From Odontesthes bonariensis (taxonomy: Eukaryota > Chordata > Actinopteri > Atheriniformes > Atherinopsidae), in assembly GCF_027942865.1 (NCBI RefSeq), contig NC_134514.1, positions 3,448,115 through 3,512,114 of the forward strand: DNA of 64,000 bases, read 5' to 3'. The notes under the pieces are model-generated. The model was not told the origin of the DNA, did no database searches, and saw only the letters and a list, made by a program, of their open reading frames with translations. The position numbers and the translations under genes were made by a program. Positions within the stretch are counted from its first letter, which is position 1; each line of letters begins with the position of its first letter. This document shows, in pieces, positions 22,401 through 32,729 of the stretch.

Positions 22401-23399
22401 TATTATATTATATATAATCTTAAATACAAAAAGGTACAAAAATATACCACATGTAGCTTAAAAAATGCCATGTCAATGTATATTAGAAGTTATTTAAGTT
22501 ATTTAATTTAGCATATAGCTCATAACAATAAAAATAATCCACAGTCAGGACTTCTTGTTGTGTTGCAAACACAAACCGGACCAGGTTGCCTTTGGGTGAA
22601 ATTAGCTGCATGACATGATGCCTCAATTCTGATTCTAGTTCAGCTAAAAAAACTAAAAATCAAACACAGTCATGGCTAATAGCAACATGTTAGCAAGAGG
22701 CTAACAGATAGCCTATAGCCTACGTCACTCATAGAATTCTGCATCCCTTTATCTTCTGCCCGTTTCTCCTCTTCTTCTCTTCTTCTCTTTCTAAACTGGG
22801 CACCTGATGGCTTCTTTGGTCTTTCACCATGATGATGATCCATGATGACTCCACATTATTACCTTTGCTTTTCCCATTAACGCCGTCCGTTCACCCGTCA
22901 ATCAACCGGAGTCACGTGACGTAAACACATTCACGTAGATGGCTGCACAGATTTTTATGTTTTTTTACATTTTTCACAGTTAATTAAGCTCATTTTAATC
23001 GGTGGTGGAGAGGAGGACACTGAACAAACTGTTATCCATCATGGATAACCCCACCCATCCTCTCCACCAGCTGCTGGTTGGACAGCGGAGCTCCTTTTCC
23101 AACAGGCTCATCCAGCTCCGCTGTCACAAGGACCGATTCAGGAAATCCTTCCTACCAGCAGCCATCACCATCTTCAACACCCCCCCTCTGGCTGGAAAGA
23201 ACTTCAAGCTCAATAGGCTTGAAGTCTCTCCTAAAAAACAATAACAAAAAAAAATACTGTAGATTTGTACACAGCGAATGTTTATTTTATTTTAGATTTA
23301 TTTTATTCTATTTGCTTGTTCTCTACTACTTTAATTGTTTTCATATCTTTACTGTATGCTGCTGCAACAAAACAATTTCCCAAATTGGGATTAATAAAG

Positions 23400-23433
<34 letters not shown>

Positions 23434-24839
23434 ATTACATGAAGGTATATGGGTCTGTGTTCATTTTAGGGATGAAATACAGTTTATTTGGATTGGAAGC
23501 AGCTTGTGTTGTGGCCTGGGATCAGTCTATTCCCCCGTGTAGGACTCTCAGGAGCAAGTTGTCGCCCTACTCCACTAACTTGCCACGGAAATGAGCAGTA
23601 GTCTAGAAAACTGGCGATTTTTATTTATTTTTTTTAATTTCTTAATTTTTTTCATTTTTAATTTTTACTATTTTTTATTTTTTTTTTATTTATTTTTTTT
23701 CCATTTTGTTATTTTATTTTTATTTATTTATTTATTTTTCGCCCTGGGCGGTCGCCCACATTGCCCATAGTGAGCTTTGCTGTGGCGGCTCCTAAACTGT
23801 GGAACAATCTGCCTCCACGTCAGACAGGCTTCCTCTGTCTGTTTTTAAATCCCATCTTAAAACGCATCTCTTCTCCCTGGCTTTTGACACGATGTGAGAT
23901 GTTGAAATGTGAAATTGCTATTTTTAATGTTATTATTGTTTTAAATTATATAGCCGTTTTGTGCCTTTTAATTTTATTCTTTTAAATTTCTTTGTTTTTA
24001 TTTTTTGTACAGCACTTTGGTCAACTGAGGTTGTTGTAAAGTGCTTTATAAATAAAATTAGATTGGATTGGATAGCAAAAACCGGCCCTGGCTAATCCGA
24101 CCCCTCTTCTTTCTTCTTCTCTTCCTCAGAACACGCCATGGACTTTGACGAACACGACGACTCGATCTTCCCCTCCGCCCTGCCTCCCACCTCCCTGGAC
24201 CCCCTGCCGGACGACGCCCTGCTCAGGATCAAGCCCGTCTACACCTACTCCAGAAACATCCAGACCCAAAACCACGTCCAGAACCCCGGCCCCGCCCGGG
24301 CGCCGCCCGTGGCCTCCACCTCCTCCAGCTTCCCAGACGCTGCTCCATCACAGCCCCCCGCCGCCTCCTCCTCTGCAGCCAACGGGTCTTCCTCTCACCC
24401 CGCCGCCCTCTTCACCTCCATCCTTCCTCCGACTCTGACGGCCGCTCCTTCCTCTTCCAAATCACACAAACCTCCCTCCTTAGTGCCCCCACCCGGCGAT
24501 CCCTCCACCTCGGCATGGGACCCGTCGGACCCCCTGCCGGGCGGAGCCTCCCTGCGCAGGTCGCGGGAGCAGGTGGCCCAGATGGCGTCCCAGAGCCTGC
24601 AGCAGCAGCGGGCCAGCCGCATGCTGCTGACCTCGGTGTCCCGGTCCCTGGAGGCGCTGGCCCAGTCCGTCCAGCTGCTGGTGGAGAGCCAGCAGGAGTT
24701 CGTGCAGGAGTCGCTGCTGCTGCAGAGGGAGACGGTGGACGTCCTGAGGGACTTCTCCAACACCACGCTGAGCATGCTGCGGGACAAGTCCAACAGCGCC
24801 CACCTGGTGACGCACCACCAGCCCCCCGCACGCTACTGA
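16275..24839 (+). CDS. Myb/SANT-like DNA-binding domain protein, six coding exons, 441 aa
   Basis: Exons are 16275-16416, 18768-18862, 19093-19249, 21581-21754, 22026-22073 and 24130-24839; phases join exactly (1326 nt). The start is the ATG at 16275 (GCAGCCATGG, strong Kozak). Residues about 25-100 form a trihelical Myb/SANT-like domain of the kind in NAIF1 and MYPOP, with spaced aromatics F27, W63 and W87 (KKWADLK). A basic patch (NLRKKKLG) follows, then an acidic stretch (DESDLDLEEAEF), a Ser/Pro-rich middle, and a C-terminal helix about 342-433 with heptad-like Leu/Val suited to oligomerisation. The predicted role is a nuclear transcription regulator. The exact orthologue is not recognised. 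Introns 1 and 3 are dominated by one 21-bp minisatellite. Confidence 0.85.
16504..18660. repeat. 21-bp minisatellite, block 1 (intron 1 of the Myb/SANT-like gene)
   Basis: About 100 copies of a 21-bp unit with core CTTCTGTTCTCCGCTAGC. Common variants change TCCGC to TCTGC, and TTCC to GTCC. Because 21 is divisible by three, long open frames run on both strands; they are artefacts. Confidence 0.95.
18768..18862 (+). CDS. Myb/SANT-like gene, coding exon 2
   Basis: After TTTACAG and before GTTTGT; codes KFNQGVSADTKKQTWTRI and the rest of helix 2. It sits on a small unique island between two minisatellite blocks. Confidence 0.85.
19093..19249 (+). CDS. Myb/SANT-like gene, coding exon 3
   Basis: After CTCGTAG and before GTGCGG; codes VHQIMKKWADLKCDGKRR (helix 3) and the basic tail KKKLGPVEKM. 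Confidence 0.85.
19556..21246. repeat. 21-bp minisatellite, block 2 (intron 3 of the Myb/SANT-like gene)
   Basis: The same core as block 1 but more irregular: many units add CATCCTAG or GTCCTAG/GTCCTTG spacers, giving 21- and roughly 30-bp steps. It is separated from block 1 by coding exons 2 and 3. Confidence 0.93.
21581..21754 (+). CDS. Myb/SANT-like gene, coding exon 4
   Basis: After TTCTTCAG and before GTAAGT; codes GDESDLDLEEAEF, then a Pro/Ser-rich stretch (GPTPTAPPYSYLSL). Confidence 0.82.
22026..22073 (+). CDS. Myb/SANT-like gene, coding exon 5 (small)
   Basis: A 48-nt exon after TTTTGCAG and before GTAAGG coding DPFHSSSDFDLADDG. It is accepted because both borders are canonical and the phase (1 to 1) fits exons 4 and 6. 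Confidence 0.72.
22207..22266. repeat. Short 10-bp tandem repeat
   Basis: About six copies of GGTTATCTCA in an intron of the Myb/SANT-like gene. Confidence 0.85.
22990..23430 (+). mobile_element. LINE 3' end (CR1/L2/Rex-like), (CTAT)n tail
   Basis: Codes IMDNPTHPLHQLL and RFRKSFLPAAITIFN, matching the C-terminus of the LINE at 48 kb. Ends GGGATTAATAAAG then (TATC)n, a typical 3' tail. Strongly 5' truncated. Confidence 0.82.
23600..24075 (+). mobile_element. LINE 3' remnant of another family
   Basis: T-rich stretch, then a frame coding AVAAPKLWNNLPP and the 3' end GTAAAGTGCTTTATAAATAA with an ATTGG repeat tail. Common in fish CR1/Rex-like LINEs. Confidence 0.6.
24130..24839 (+). CDS. Myb/SANT-like gene, last coding exon
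   Basis: After CTTCCTCAG; codes 236 residues ending QPPARY and TGA. It is GC-rich and proline/serine-rich in its first half. The second half is a predicted amphipathic helix (EQVAQMASQSLQQQRASRM through VQESLLLQRETVDVL). Long ORFs on the opposite strand here are composition artefacts. Confidence 0.87.
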
Positions 24840-25209
24840 CAGGACGGAGGCGTGAATCCACAGAAAAGCTGCTCTCTGAACTTATTAATGTGGCTCCGCC
24901 GGCTGTTTTCTCCCTCTGTCGGTCCGCAGGTCGCAGGAAGGCGTCTTTAGCTGCGTGGAAACGTCCACCGGACAACCGGCCGGCGCTTTCTGTTGGTAAT
25001 TAAGCGTCTCGGCTGAATCTGGACCCCCGGCAAACAGGAGGAATGAGCAGGTATGAAGGGGGTTCTGCAGACTGACGGTGCTTCCAACTTTTAAAGGATT
25101 AGAGGCAGAAACGCACCACTTTGATGCTTTTATTTTATTCGATCTTAACTCGTTACGATCCTGTGATTAAACCAAACTTCTGTGTTATTTTAAAGGAAAA
25201 GTGCAGCAG

Positions 25210-25215
25210 AATAAA
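25210..25215 (+). terminator. Candidate poly(A) signal of the Myb/SANT-like gene
   Basis: AATAAA about 370 nt after the stop codon; another AATAAA follows near 25250. Confidence 0.5.
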
Positions 25216-25499
25216 GACATAAAATCAAGTTGTTTCTGTTTTAATCGAATGAATAAATCCCTTAGAGTCATTTCCTTTGGAGTAAAACAGCAGTTTGGTG
25301 TTCATGTAGGCGAGTTAAATGTGTGAATAACTCAGCGTGTCGTTTCTGAGCGTCGGACTCATTTGAGCAGCTTTTTTCAGGCGATTGTAAGAGATAAGCG
25401 TAGAAAATGGCAGCTCCTCCTCCTCCAGACGTCGACCTTTCGGACTCTTCTGCAGACTGAAGATTAGTTTCCAGCAGAGAGTTTGAAAGTTCGGGTCAG

Positions 25500-25605
25500 C
25501 GAGCTGCTTCACCGTTCTGTGGAAGGAGATCTTTACCTATCGGTCCTACGGGAGCCACATTTCCCAGGGTTCAAAGCTTCTGATTCCTGTCTGCAGACAA
25601 ACTGA
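25500..25605. repeat. Duplicated segment, second copy at about 36930-37075
   Basis: GAGCTGCTTCACCGTTCTGT through CTGTCTGCAGACAAACT is repeated at 36.9-37.1 kb with small insertions. Confidence 0.75.
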
Positions 25606-25644
25606 AACTGAGTGTTTGGAGCCCATTAAGTCCCACATCTTCAT

Positions 25645-26943
25645 GGCTGTGTTCGAAATACTACATACTACATACTACATACTGCATACTACATACCGCA
25701 TACTACATACTACATACTACATACCGCATACTACATACTACATACCGCATACTACATACTACATACTGCATACTACATACCGCATACTACATACTACATA
25801 CCGCATACTACATACTACATACTACATACTACATACCGCATACTACATACCGCATACTACATACTACATACCGCATACTACATACTACATACTGCATACT
25901 ACATACCGCATACTACATACTACATACCGCATACTGCATACTACATACCACATACCGCATACTACATACTGCATACTGCATACTACATACCGCATACTAC
26001 ATACCGCATACTACATACCGCATACTACATACTACATACCGCATACTACATACTACATACCGCATACTACATACTACATACCGCATACTGCATACTACAT
26101 ACCGCATACCGCATACTACATACCGCATACCGCATACTACATACCGCATACTACATACTACATACCGCATACTACATACTACATACCGCATACTACATAC
26201 TACATACCGCATACTGCATACTACATACCACATACCGCATACTACATACCACATACCGCATACTACATACCACATACCGCATACTACATACTACATACCG
26301 CATACTGCATACTACATACCGCATACCGCATACTACATACCGCATACCGCATACTACATACCACATACCGCATACTACATACCGCATACCGCATACTACA
26401 TACCACATACCGCATACTACATACTACATACCGCATACTACATACTACATACCGCATACTGCATACTACATACCACATACCGCATACTACATACCGCATA
26501 CCGCATACTACATACTGCATACTGCATACTACATACCGCATACTACATACCGCATACTACATACTGCATACTACATACTACATACCGCATACTACATACT
26601 GCATACTACATACCGCATACTACATACCGCATACTACATACTACATACCGCATACTACATACCGCATACTACATACCGCATACTACATACTGCATACTAC
26701 ATACTCATCGATCAGACAGTTTGCAGAGCGTTTACCCACAATGCATTTCGCTCCTGCCCGAGCCGAAATCAGCCGGCCTGAAGCTGATTTCTCTTAAGCT
26801 CTAAACTCTGTAAACTTTAGCAACATTTGAAACATTTTCAGGAGAGAAAGTAGTCGTTTAGATCCCCAACGTGTTGAAAACCTGACAAAATACCGGCTAT
26901 TTACAATTTTGTTCCCACAAATTATGCGGTTTGGAACACAGCC
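25645..26943. mobile_element. TE-B copy 2 with expanded 7-bp array
   Basis: Left end GGCTGTGTTCGAA, right end TTTGGAACACAGCC. Inside, 25660-26705 is a 7-bp-period array (TACTACA, TACTGCA and TACCGCA units). The right part, 26706-26910, matches 57370-57590; the roughly 350-bp TE-B core found at 57594 is deleted here. Confidence 0.8.
25660..26705. repeat. 7-bp-period minisatellite in TE-B
   Basis: About 150 units of TACTACA/TACTGCA/TACCGCA in mixed order. The open frames rich in Tyr, His, Thr and Ile (or Met/Tyr/Val/Cys on the other strand) follow from the period. Confidence 0.95.
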
Positions 26944-28214
26944 CCTGTTGCCTTTCAGGCCACACCTGAAGAAAACATCACTTGCTGTTAGTCTGTGTAA
27001 TGGATGAAATGCTGCTAAATGCATCCATGTTCGCCTCCATCTGTTAAACCAAACGATCGTCCTCAGACACGGGCAGAAAAGGTTTCTTTAAACTCGCAGC
27101 TGAAACAAACAGGCAGGTTTGTGTTTGTTCGCTGTGATAAAAACAAACTCGGCTGAATGCTGCACAGTTTGCAGTTTTAGGTTTGTTGATGACGGTTTAA
27201 GGAAACAACGAGTCCATTATCTGTAACTGTATGCAGAAAACTGTTGAATAAACTCTGAATAAACTGGGAAACCTGTGGAAAATAAATCATTTGCATAAAG
27301 GACACAGGAAATGTGTTTGGTTCAGCTTCTGTCTGCCTATTTGAGCATCTGAGGGATCAGATGCTGTAACTCTGGGGGTCAACCAGGTCTCCATGGTAAC
27401 AGATGGCAGATGGCTATCCTGATTTGGAGCTGCTGGCCAATCAGAAAAGCCCACTGGAAGAACATATATTTGGCATATATTTGAAGAACAAATAGCTTGG
27501 CGCTATTTCTTTCTCTCTTCGTATCACTGCCTGCTGTGCAGACCGAGCAGCAAACACTGTAACAGGCGCGGCTATCGCTAGGTGGCTGAACGCAGTGATA
27601 CGAAGGGAGAGAAAATGGCGGCAAGCGTTTGTGAGGTCTGACTTTTTCCTGGAGAACGATTTTGTAATGCAAATGTATTACTCTGTTGAACGCATATTGT
27701 TTTGAGAAGCAAAACGCTTTATTTTCGGGACCCTAGCAAACTAGCCGGACTACCTTCATCAACACCAAAACGAGGCTGGAACTCTGCTCACAGGACGCAG
27801 CAGGGGGTAAGAAAATGTTCATAAATGATATTGCTTATATGGGATGTCATACAGCTTCATGTCAAAAGAGGCGAACTTTCCCTTTAAGTGTAGACAATAT
27901 AGATATATATACAGAATCTCAAAAAATAACAAGCTGTAGTGCAAGCTGGATGCTATAAATACTATAAATGTGCAGATATACAACAGGATGAAGTCTATGG
28001 GGGAAATTTTGTGTCAAAAAAATTAATACAAATATGACCGAATTTCTAAATGTATATATAATTAATATAAATATAAAATGTGACACACAAATAAATGTAT
28101 ATATGTATATAAATATACATACATTTGTGAATATATTTTCGAGATTTTAAAATAAATATGCTTGACTTTGTGTGTGCAGTCTGGCAGTCTGCATTTGTGC
28201 ACCAAATAAGTAGA
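26944..28214. other. Intergenic DNA without recognised genes
   Basis: Contains the inverted copy of the 10.6-kb dispersed repeat (27590-27735) and AT-rich sequence. No supported coding region. Confidence 0.45.
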
Positions 28215-28811
28215 GACTTGTGCGTTAATGTAACGCAAAAGGTCTGAAGATGCTACGTAAATGTAGCTTGTAGGTCTGGAAGGGGAGAGGAAGAGAATCA
28301 GTGCTCCCAGCCTTGTTGATAAGGCTAGTAGCGGATGGGAAAAAACTGTTCTTGTGGCATGAGGATTTGTTCCTGATGGAATTCACTCTCCTTCCAGAGG
28401 GAAGTGTCTGAAAGAGTTTGTGACCGGGGTGGGAGAGATCTGCCACAATCTTCCCTCAGAGTCCTGGAGAGATGGAAGATTGTAGCAAATGACCTTCTCT
28501 GCAGTCTGCCCTTGTACTTAACGGTGGCAGCAGCGTACCAGATGGTGACGGAAGAGGTGAGGATGGACTCAATGACGGAGGAGTAGAAGTGCTCCATCAC
28601 TGACCTGGGCAGGTAGAATTTCCTCAGCTGCCGCAGGAAGTACATCCTCTGCTGGGCTTTCTTGATCAGGGAGCTGATGTTCAGCTTCCACTTGAGGTCC
28701 TGGGAGATGATAGTTCCCAGGAAGCTGAAAGACTGAGGACACAGCGGACAGCGGGGGACACCCCCAACCACACCGCCATGTGGGATCCCCAGCTCCACCC
28801 GACGCGTGGAA
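28215..28811 (-). mobile_element. LINE reverse-transcriptase fragment (degraded)
   Basis: The minus strand codes FLGTIISQDLKWKLNI, then AQQRMYFLRQLRKFYLP and a frameshifted end with SFFPSATSLINKA. This is the post-RT region of CR1/L2/Rex-like LINEs. The frame change marks it as dead. Confidence 0.78.
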
Positions 28812-29085
28812 TAGCTTGGTTTCAGTCACGTGGTCGTAAGAGGGCGCGGTTTTCAGATGGTTGTCAGGAAGTAAATATGGCGACTACGTCTATGGAGGAA
28901 ACCGTTCCAGAGAGTCCGTATTGTAGAGATTCAGAGCCAGTTTCTAGAATACGATACAAACAATTAGTGAGTAAATATGTTGGGCGGGACCCGTGCCTCA
29001 TGAAGATGAGTGAATTTTCTGGAGAATATAAGGATTTGCCAACCATCGAGGCTGTGGACATAACCAACTTTCTGGTCCTTCAAAC

Positions 29086-29748
29086 CAGTGGCGATTCTAG
29101 AGTCTGTGGGGGCCCCAAGCAAAAAAATCCAAGGGGGCCCTACCGACCAGTGTTCGTCACCAAAACATCTGACACCAACGAAAAATGTATGAAATAAAAC
29201 CTCTTTTTATTCCAAACATGAAAAACATTGTTATTTTTAAAATATACATATAAAGAATAAATAAATAACTAAAAAAGACTACGTTGGCACTTGATATTCG
29301 CCTGTTGCTATTTATCTATTGGGTGTAGCTGGCCATCCAATAATAATTGTGTTCATTTAAAGATTCTTTGTGACAAGTAAAGCTGTTCATGATATCGATT
29401 TCATAAGTATGGTTTTTATTTTCCACTAGTCTGGAATTTTCGGCGAACGTTGCCAACAATCGCAAACACTCTGAGGGGCCAGTTCTCCGCGAACATAGCC
29501 CACAGTGGAACTTGACGTGAGTTTGACGAAGTCAACAATGCAATTATGGAATTATAGAATGGCATGTTAACTAGACAATCTTTGACTAAATCATTTAAAT
29601 TTCACCACGAACGTTCGCCACTGTTTGAGACAGTTTATAAAGTAACTAGACAATCTTTGATTGAATGCACCTCAGCTCTCGGGGGCCCCCTAGTGGCTCG
29701 GGGCTCCAAGCAGTTGCCTACCTTGCCTGTTGACAAGGTGCGCCTCTG
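29086..29748. mobile_element. Non-autonomous hAT element nested in the YqaJ ORF
   Basis: Ends CAGTGGCGATTCTAG and AGGTGCGCCTCTG, flanked by a perfect 8-bp duplication CTTCAAAC (29078-29085 and 29749-29756). Downstream the interrupted frame resumes as SYYTKQQMKAYKSME, then stops at TAA. Confidence 0.88.
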
Positions 29749-29885
29749 CTTCAAACATCATACTACACAAAACAACAAATGAAGGCTTACAAAAGTATGG
29801 AGACTTAATAATCATTACTAAGTAAATGAGTATTTAACAACACCCCAATGCTATATAAACACAGCCACAAAAACAAAGTTAGCAG

Positions 29886-30131
29886 TTAGCTAACATACCT
29901 CTGACGAAGTGGTCGCTGCAGACACGAGAGTAAACAGACTGCTCCTCCCGAATGCAGATGTAGGTTTGAAATCCATTTTTTACGGCGTTGTTCTGTTAGC
30001 TTTTTACATTTCTCACCTTTGTGTACGACAACCTTTGGTATTCTAATAAAACTTTTTTCTTTTTCACGGGTAGAACGGTTGGAGCAGCCGTAAACAGCAC
30101 AAAACACAGCAGTTCTATGGGCAGACTTCAC
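29886..30131 (-). pseudogene. THAP zinc-finger fragment of the transposon
   Basis: An 81-codon frame with CAVYGCSNR, SFIRIPKVV and RRKKWISNL, which fits the C2CH THAP pattern start. It is truncated after about 60 domain residues. Confidence 0.6.
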
Positions 30132-30199
30132 TTCCTGACATCCATCTGAATTTCGCGTGTCCGCGATGCAGCACTGTTACGTCACGAGAAACCAAGCTA

Positions 30200-31060
30200 T
30201 ACCGGCACCAAATGGAGTTCTCTCTAAGGGACATGGCCCTATCCCAAAACACAGAAAAAAAAGGACAGGGCTGCCACCCGAGAAGGCGAGAGTATAGAGA
30301 CCCCCACCCTCCAGGAGACCCATGCAGTGCAGCCCCCGGGGACGTCCCATGAGCCAGGCCGTCCCCCCTGGCCCAACCCCCCGGGACCGGAGAACGCACC
30401 CCAAGCACATCGAGAGGCCGCGACCCGGAGGGGAGGCAAGGTAGCACCCAGGCCCACCCAACGCCCACAGCAACGAAGCCAGACAGGATACACAGTAGTG
30501 CAGCCAGCATCCACCAAGATCCATCGCCCCAAAAACCAGGGCGGCCCCGACCCCGACCAACCCATCACCATCCAGGGGCAGCAGACGACACAGCCGATGA
30601 CAGGCCAAGAGGGCCACTCTTTGGTTAGAGGAAAGTGAGCACCCAAACCGTACCACCTCAGCCCTGGTTCCAAGCGGGCCGAAGCGTTACTAAAACGTGA
30701 CGTCAGCCGACTGCCTTCCACTGATTGGGCGATGAGTGGAAGCATCATAACGCGGATAATAAAAGCTAGCCTTAGCAAACGTTAGCTTACCTCCAAACGT
30801 CGTCTTTTTGAAGCTCGTAACAAAACTCTCCGGTACTTTTCAATACTGTTTTGTCTGGTGGCCAGGAGTCTTCTATGGTTCTCTTCTCTTGCCTTCTGTG
30901 CAACAAAAAGCCGCAGGGTGAGCAGCAACACGCGCAGACATGTTACGACGACCCCGCCCACGTCGAGGAGGCGCGAAGTGTAATGGAAACACAACCAAAC
31001 CGAGCCGTGTAGAGCCGTGTAGAGGTAGTGGAAAAGCGCCATTAGTTCTAAAAGTTATTG
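30200..31060. mobile_element. Further DNA-transposon remnant (GC-rich, proline-rich frames)
   Basis: GC-rich block with long chance frames in several readings. The right end carries repeated CCGTGTAGAG near 31005-31025, then GGTAGTGGAAAAGCGCC, resembling transposon termini with GTGGAAA...GCG. Family not assigned. Confidence 0.4.
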
Positions 31061-31879
31061 TCCTGCCGTCAACAATCACACACCGATTTTTATTTACGCA
31101 AGACATAGGCACTTGTATTTATACATATATCACGGTGTGTTATTTCATCTATTGTTAATAAGAACACTTTATTAAAGTACGTCAGTATTTTATATATGAC
31201 TTAGTGGGTAGCTCCATACAGACAAACAACCGTAAAGCAGCCCAAGCATATAACATTTCAACGGGACATTTAAACAACACATTTAAACCAAACATTCAAA
31301 CAAGTGCAGTGGCTTCTCAGCCATCAGCCAATGCAGTAAAATATGGTGGAGTCACGAGTCCAAGCTTTACTCTCCAGTCGCTGGTGATGGGGACCCTTTT
31401 GAACAGGTGTGGTCCTCCATCCCTGATCCTTAGACAGCATGAAGGAACCTTTTAGTTCTTCGTCCGAACTCCTCGAACAAAAATTCTGAGTTCCTCTGGT
31501 GGAAACTCACAACAGGCAGCTTTTCAGGGGTTAGATATTTCCTCAGGACTTCATTTAGATCCTGGTGCCTGTAGAGGGAACACACCAAAGGTCCCTGGAG
31601 AGAGTTTCCATGGTGGAGGCGTAAACACTGGAGGAGGATGGGAAGCTTGTTGACTTCAGCTACTTATTCTTGTTTTTAGCAGAGTTTGAATGTGAGCTGC
31701 GTCACAACTACATATTTCACATTCTTCATAGTGTTGGTTGTTCTGATCTGTGCAGATAAAGTCATGAATGTCATTCTGCTGGCAGGCATGGAATGAAACG
31801 CACCTCAGTTACAGATGAGGCAGCAGCTCTAACAAGGTTAGCTCCACCCGGCTCACCTGAGACGGAGCAGGAAACAGTC

Positions 31880-32021
31880 AGAGATTCTTCTTCACTACAG
31901 AGAGACACACAGACGATCAGATTCACCTTCGGACCAAACTCACAGCTTCCTCTGAGCGAGTCCAGCTGCAGGAGAGAGAAGTGGAAACTTCAAGCTGCTC
32001 ACACTCCACACACCGAAGGTG
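31880..32021 (+). other. Candidate 5' UTR exon of the TRIM gene
   Basis: Unique, purine-rich sequence ending ACACCGAAG/GTGAGG about 0.7 kb upstream of the TRIM start. With the acceptor at about 32713-32725 it would make a leader intron, nearly filled by a hAT-like element. Transcript support is needed. Confidence 0.35.
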
Positions 32022-32105
32022 AGGTTGACCAAAAACACCTCAAACGGTCAGTTTGATGAAGTCAGTAGAGCTGGGAGGGGAGCCATGGCTGACTGTGTTC
32101 TGTCT

Positions 32106-32542
32106 AGAGCTTAGATCGAGCCTAAAAAAATCAAACCCCACCCTTTCCGAGCCCGTGCACATTGTGTCCGAGCCCGGCACAGCCCGGCACATTAACTGTA
32201 ATTATGAGCCCGAGACCGCTTTAAACCCGACCATTTCTTAATATGTGGGCTGTTATAGCTGACGTTGTCAACTACAATTTTGAGTTGTTTGAAGTGAACC
32301 ACAGAAATTTGTTAACAATTATCTTGATGAACAATGCAACAAGGACGACACGTATAGCCTAAATGTGTGTTTATTCGTGATTGGATCGTAGCGTACATGG
32401 ATCCGAATGAAGAGACTTAAAATAACAATGATGATAAACACAGTAGTCTGACTTGTGCAACTTTGTATACATTAAGAATATTGTCTATATAGAATATTTC
32501 GTCTAATTATTACATAATTTTGCCCGTACCAATTAAGCTAAT

Positions 32543-32575
<33 letters not shown>

Positions 32576-32693
32576 GCTTGATCATGCCCGGTCCGGTCCG
32601 ACCCAAAGATAGTGGCGTGAAATATCGAACCGACCCGGCCCGCAGGTCGGTTCAAGTTCGGGCTCAGGTGCGGTCAGAGAATCTAAACTCTAA
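32106..32693. mobile_element. Non-autonomous hAT-like element upstream of the TRIM gene
   Basis: Ends (T)AGAGCTTAGAT and ATCTAAACTCTA are inverted; flanked by the 8-bp repeat TTCTGTCT (32098-32105 and 32694-32701). Contains a poly(A) run of about 24 at 32551-32575. No ORF. Confidence 0.78.
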
Positions 32694-32729
32694 TTCTGTC
32701 TACTGTTTTCAGCTTCACTCACAGACTAA

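Larger units (their letters stand above)
28812..30199. mobile_element. ISL2EU-like DNA transposon (YqaJ and THAP fragments)
   Basis: Imperfect inverted ends TAGCTTGGTTTC and GAAACCAAGCTA, with inner CAGATGGTTGTCAGGAAGT matched inverted at the other end. The + strand begins a protein near 28877 (MATTSMEET; later YKDLPTIEAVDITNFLV) as in YqaJ-type proteins. The minus strand at 29886-30131 codes a THAP-like zinc finger start (CAVYGCSNRS, then WISNL). This gene pair is characteristic of ISL2EU/PIF-like transposons. It is interrupted by a hAT element. Confidence 0.68.

Noticed and set aside
24395-25003. Long antisense and alternative frames over the last Myb/SANT-like exon
   Set aside because: High GC content removes stops. 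The sense frame fits splicing and domain continuity; the others have no recognisable domains.
25616-26797. 393-codon frame rich in HTTYRIL
   Set aside because: Product of the 7-bp-period (21-bp frame cycle) array inside TE-B; no start context or homology.
30239-30778. Overlapping Trp/Gly-rich minus-strand frames and a proline-rich + frame
   Set aside because: Frames in several registers of one GC-rich transposon remnant; no domain or splice support.
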